Assembly: GCF_027922145.1 (NCBI RefSeq)
Contig: NZ_BSFC01000021.1
Location: 434,001-498,000 of the forward strand
Length of the DNA: 64,000 nucleotides
Origin: Novosphingobium resinovorum
GTDB taxonomy: Bacteria > Pseudomonadota > Alphaproteobacteria > Sphingomonadales > Sphingomonadaceae
Reading direction: 5' to 3'
In this document: piece after piece, positions 61,901 through 64,000 of the stretch
How positions within the stretch are numbered: position 1 is the first letter of the stretch
How the letters are laid out: every line of letters starts with the position of its first letter
Program-made: the position numbers and the translations under genes
The notes under the pieces: model-generated
Databases searched by the model: none
What the model was told of the DNA's origin: nothing
What the model saw: the letters and a program-made list of their open reading frames with translations, nothing else

Positions 61901-63022
61901 CTATGCCTTGAGTATCAGTCCCTTACGGTCGAGCGTCCAGCCAACGCTCCAGCAAACCATAGTGTATGTCAAAGCGCATAGCAGCGAGCCGATCGCGCCT
62001 GGTGCGATGCGCTGGAAGATGGCGATGCCGATCCAGTCATACAGTCCGCCATAGCCGGCGACGCGCACGAGATTAAGCGTAACCACGAAGAGTTCGGAGA
62101 ACAGGTAGATCGCCAGCGGATTGCGCCCGAGGATCGTGAAGAAGCGCCTGCCCCCGTGCAGCCCCTTGACCTCGAACAGCCAACTGGCGAGCGCCAACAG
62201 GATCATGGCCAGTCCCACGGTGAGGAGCACGAACGGGCCGGTCCACAGCTTCTTGGCTATCGGGAACCACGGACTCCAGGCTAGAGCAGCCACGGTAAGC
62301 ACCAGCCCCCCCAGCGCAAGCGCCCGCAACGTCCTTTCGAGCGAACCCGCGTGCAGGATGGCGAGGCCGGCAAGATAGCCGGCAATCACGTTGACCGTGG
62401 CGGGAAGCGTGCCGAGGAAGCCCTCCGGGTCGAAGCCGCCGTCCTTCTTGTAGAGGTGTTCCCTGGGCAGAAGGTACAGGTCCAGCAGGGTCCCGGCGTT
62501 GCCGGTCTTGGAATAAGCCTCGCCGGGCAGGCTGAACGCGAGCAGAATCGCCCAGTAGCCCAGCAGCAGGGCGACGCAGGCAAGCACCAGCTTCTTCCAG
62601 TCCAGCCATCGCACCACCAGTCCGGTAAGAACGTAGCACAGAGCCAGACGCTGCAGCACGCCGGGGACCCGGGTAAGCGCGAAGGGCGCAAGGCTCCAGC
62701 CGTCGGCGTCATGCCGGACGAAGGGATACCAGTACATCAGGAAGCCGAGCGCAAAGATGATCATCCCGCGCCTTGCGAGGTTCGCGAGGTACGGTCCGGT
62801 GGCGATCGGCTTGCGCATGGCGAAGCTCATCGCGTTGCCCATCGCGAAGAGGAAGCTCGGGAACACGAGGTCGGCCAGCGTGAAGCCGATCCACCTGGCG
62901 TGGACCAGCTGGGCGAACGCGGGCGCGCCCGGACCCGCCGTATTGACGAGGATCATCAGGAAGATGGTGACGCCCCGGAACACATCGAGCGAGGCGAAGC
63001 GCTGCGGCTTGGCGGCGGTCAC
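61901..63022 (-). CDS. HGSNAT/NagX-like membrane acyltransferase (DUF5009 type)
   Basis: A 373-residue inner-membrane protein with about ten helices, related to heparan-alpha-glucosaminide N-acetyltransferase and bacterial NagX. The family start FASLDVFRGVTIFLMILVNT is followed by WIGFTLADLVFPSFLFAMGN, RVPGVLQRLALCYVL and FTILGRNPLAIYLFSELFV. It probably moves acetyl groups across the membrane onto glucosamine-type sugars. GTG start at 63022 overlapping the upstream alpha-N-acetylglucosaminidase stop (GTGA), so the two are translationally coupled. Confidence 0.87.
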   Translation of the reverse strand: MTAAKPQRFASLDVFRGVTIFLMILVNTAGPGAPAFAQLVHARWIGFTLADLVFPSFLFAMGNAMSFAMRKPIATGPYLANLARRGMIIFALGFLMYWYPFVRHDADGWSLAPFALTRVPGVLQRLALCYVLTGLVVRWLDWKKLVLACVALLLGYWAILLAFSLPGEAYSKTGNAGTLLDLYLLPREHLYKKDGGFDPEGFLGTLPATVNVIAGYLAGLAILHAGSLERTLRALALGGLVLTVAALAWSPWFPIAKKLWTGPFVLLTVGLAMILLALASWLFEVKGLHGGRRFFTILGRNPLAIYLFSELFVVTLNLVRVAGYGGLYDWIGIAIFQRIAPGAIGSLLCALTYTMVCWSVGWTLDRKGLILKA

Positions 63023-64000
63023 GGCCGGGTCTCGTTCAGGATGTCACGGACAAGCCTGAGCGGGTCCTTCGGGCTTTTACGCTTCCACAGGCGTCCGTCG
63101 GCGACCCATTGCTGCTCCCATGCGCGAATTGCGCCGAGGGTGGCGGGCTCGTCGAGCGGCTTTCCAGCGGCTGCCGCAGCGCGCTGGGCGGTGAGGAAGC
63201 TCTCCCAGCGCGGCAGGTAGTAGCCGGAATAGAGGCCCTGCCATGCGCGCGAGGCGTAGTCGGACAAGTGGCCTTCGCCGCCCCAGACGGTGACTATGGT
63301 CTTGGCCTCCTCCTCGAAGCGGGCCTTCTCGGCCGGCGTATCGCCATAAGCGCGCGCATCGGCGATCCATGAGCCGAGCGTTTCCTGCTGGTTGCCCGCG
63401 AGGAGGTCGATCTGCCGTGCCAGCGTGCCCATTCGGACGCGTGTCCGGTCGCCTTCGGCCAGCTTGCCGTCCCGATACGCCGCCAGCGTCGCCTTGAGCA
63501 GATGGTCGAGTTCGAGGCTGGCGTAATGCCGGGTCAGATCGACAATGTCGTATGTGAGCAGCTTTGACGGCTTGCCGGGCGCGGCGGCCAGCAGTGCGGT
63601 GATCCCCTCGCGCAGCTTGGCGGGATCGCCGGGCGCTTCGGGATAGTCCGCGCCTTCCGCCATGGGGCGCTTGAAGAACAGGTAGGCGCCAGCGTGCTGC
63701 TGCCACCAGCGCGGCTCCCAGTACCGGGTGCGATAGGCGCCCGCAGCCGCCTGTTCCCAGGCCTTCGCCAGCGCCGGGGAAACCTCGCCATAGCGGGCCT
63801 TCAGGTGCTCGCCCAGCCAGTCGGCAAGCGGGCGGTCGGGCTCGCCCCAGGCGAGGTCGTAGGCGTAGTCGTAGACCACCGAATTGCTGTGCAGGCCTTC
63901 GGGGAACAGGCCGAAGCCGGTCAGGCGGCCCTTGCGCGGATCGGCGTGAAGCGCGGCCATGTCGCGGCGGTAGAATTCGAGGTCGCCGTAGACGGGGTTG
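63019..64000 (-). CDS. Alpha-N-acetylglucosaminidase (NAGLU, GH89-like), 5' end beyond window
   Basis: The last 326 codons of a glycosidase resembling NAGLU: GFGLFPEGLHSNSVVYDYAY, DWLGEHLKARYGEVSPALAK, LGSWIADARAYGDTPAEKAR and SDYASRAWQGLYSGYYLPRW are C-terminal family segments. The enzyme would remove alpha-linked N-acetylglucosamine, as in heparan-type glycans. The catalytic part and start lie off the right edge; the frame is open to the window end. Followed by the overlapping HGSNAT-like gene. Confidence 0.88.
   Translation of the reverse strand, partial: NPVYGDLEFYRRDMAALHADPRKGRLTGFGLFPEGLHSNSVVYDYAYDLAWGEPDRPLADWLGEHLKARYGEVSPALAKAWEQAAAGAYRTRYWEPRWWQQHAGAYLFFKRPMAEGADYPEAPGDPAKLREGITALLAAAPGKPSKLLTYDIVDLTRHYASLELDHLLKATLAAYRDGKLAEGDRTRVRMGTLARQIDLLAGNQQETLGSWIADARAYGDTPAEKARFEEEAKTIVTVWGGEGHLSDYASRAWQGLYSGYYLPRWESFLTAQRAAAAAGKPLDEPATLGAIRAWEQQWVADGRLWKRKSPKDPLRLVRDILNETRP

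Overview
The base composition (roughly two-thirds G+C, with long spurious open frames antisense to real genes), the three large TonB-dependent receptors, the CHASE2/FecR signalling genes and the many short palindromic intergenic repeats suggest an alphaproteobacterium, most likely a sphingomonad (Novosphingobium/Sphingobium-like). No rRNA, tRNA, CRISPR array or phage module was recognised. The only transposon trace is an IS5-type transposase tail near 43.3 kb.

From 1 to about 38.5 kb the window is one large organosulfur-scavenging island. It holds five flavin-dependent (SsuD/DszA-type, luciferase-like) monooxygenases, four proteins resembling the sulfinate desulfinase DszB, two class II aldolase/adducin-fold proteins and a nitroreductase. 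Uptake genes are a peptide-type ABC transporter with two Tat-exported lipoprotein binding proteins, an SsuABC-type transporter, and three TonB-dependent receptors. Two sigma-54 activators of the SfnR type lie in it, and cysE follows at its edge. Ten sequences matching the sigma-54 -24/-12 promoter precede its operons. Each has an imperfect dyad (TGCGCA-N4-TGCGCA) 41-76 bp upstream, and the gaps cluster near 42, 53, 64 and 75 bp. The proposed logic is sulfur-starvation activators, uptake of organosulfur compounds across both membranes, oxygenation by FMNH2 monooxygenases, desulfination by DszB-like enzymes to release sulfite, and O-acetylserine from CysE as acceptor for the reduced sulfur. The module binding protein / DszB-like / class II aldolase-like / monooxygenase occurs twice (5.1-9.8 kb and 12.0-17.4 kb). 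One DszB-like paralogue (28.7 kb) has lost the catalytic Cys and His, and one SsuC-type permease (22.7 kb) has an in-frame stop at a Trp position.

From 40 to 55 kb are ordinary accessory genes: a LysR regulator with an alpha/beta-hydrolase, a frameshifted PNPOx-like protein and an NTF2-like protein; CorA; a GST/MFS pair; an FNT-family channel; FadE; a LysR/SDR pair; and an overlapping operon alternating two SnoaL-like proteins with two SDR proteins whose catalytic Tyr is Phe.

From 55 to 64 kb are a formylglycine-generating enzyme (sulfatase maturation), a tight response regulator / LysM-FecR / CHASE2-histidine kinase operon, a diguanylate cyclase, and an HGSNAT-like membrane acyltransferase overlapping an alpha-N-acetylglucosaminidase gene that leaves the window. 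All reading is by eye from sequence; family names are from recalled motifs, not searches.
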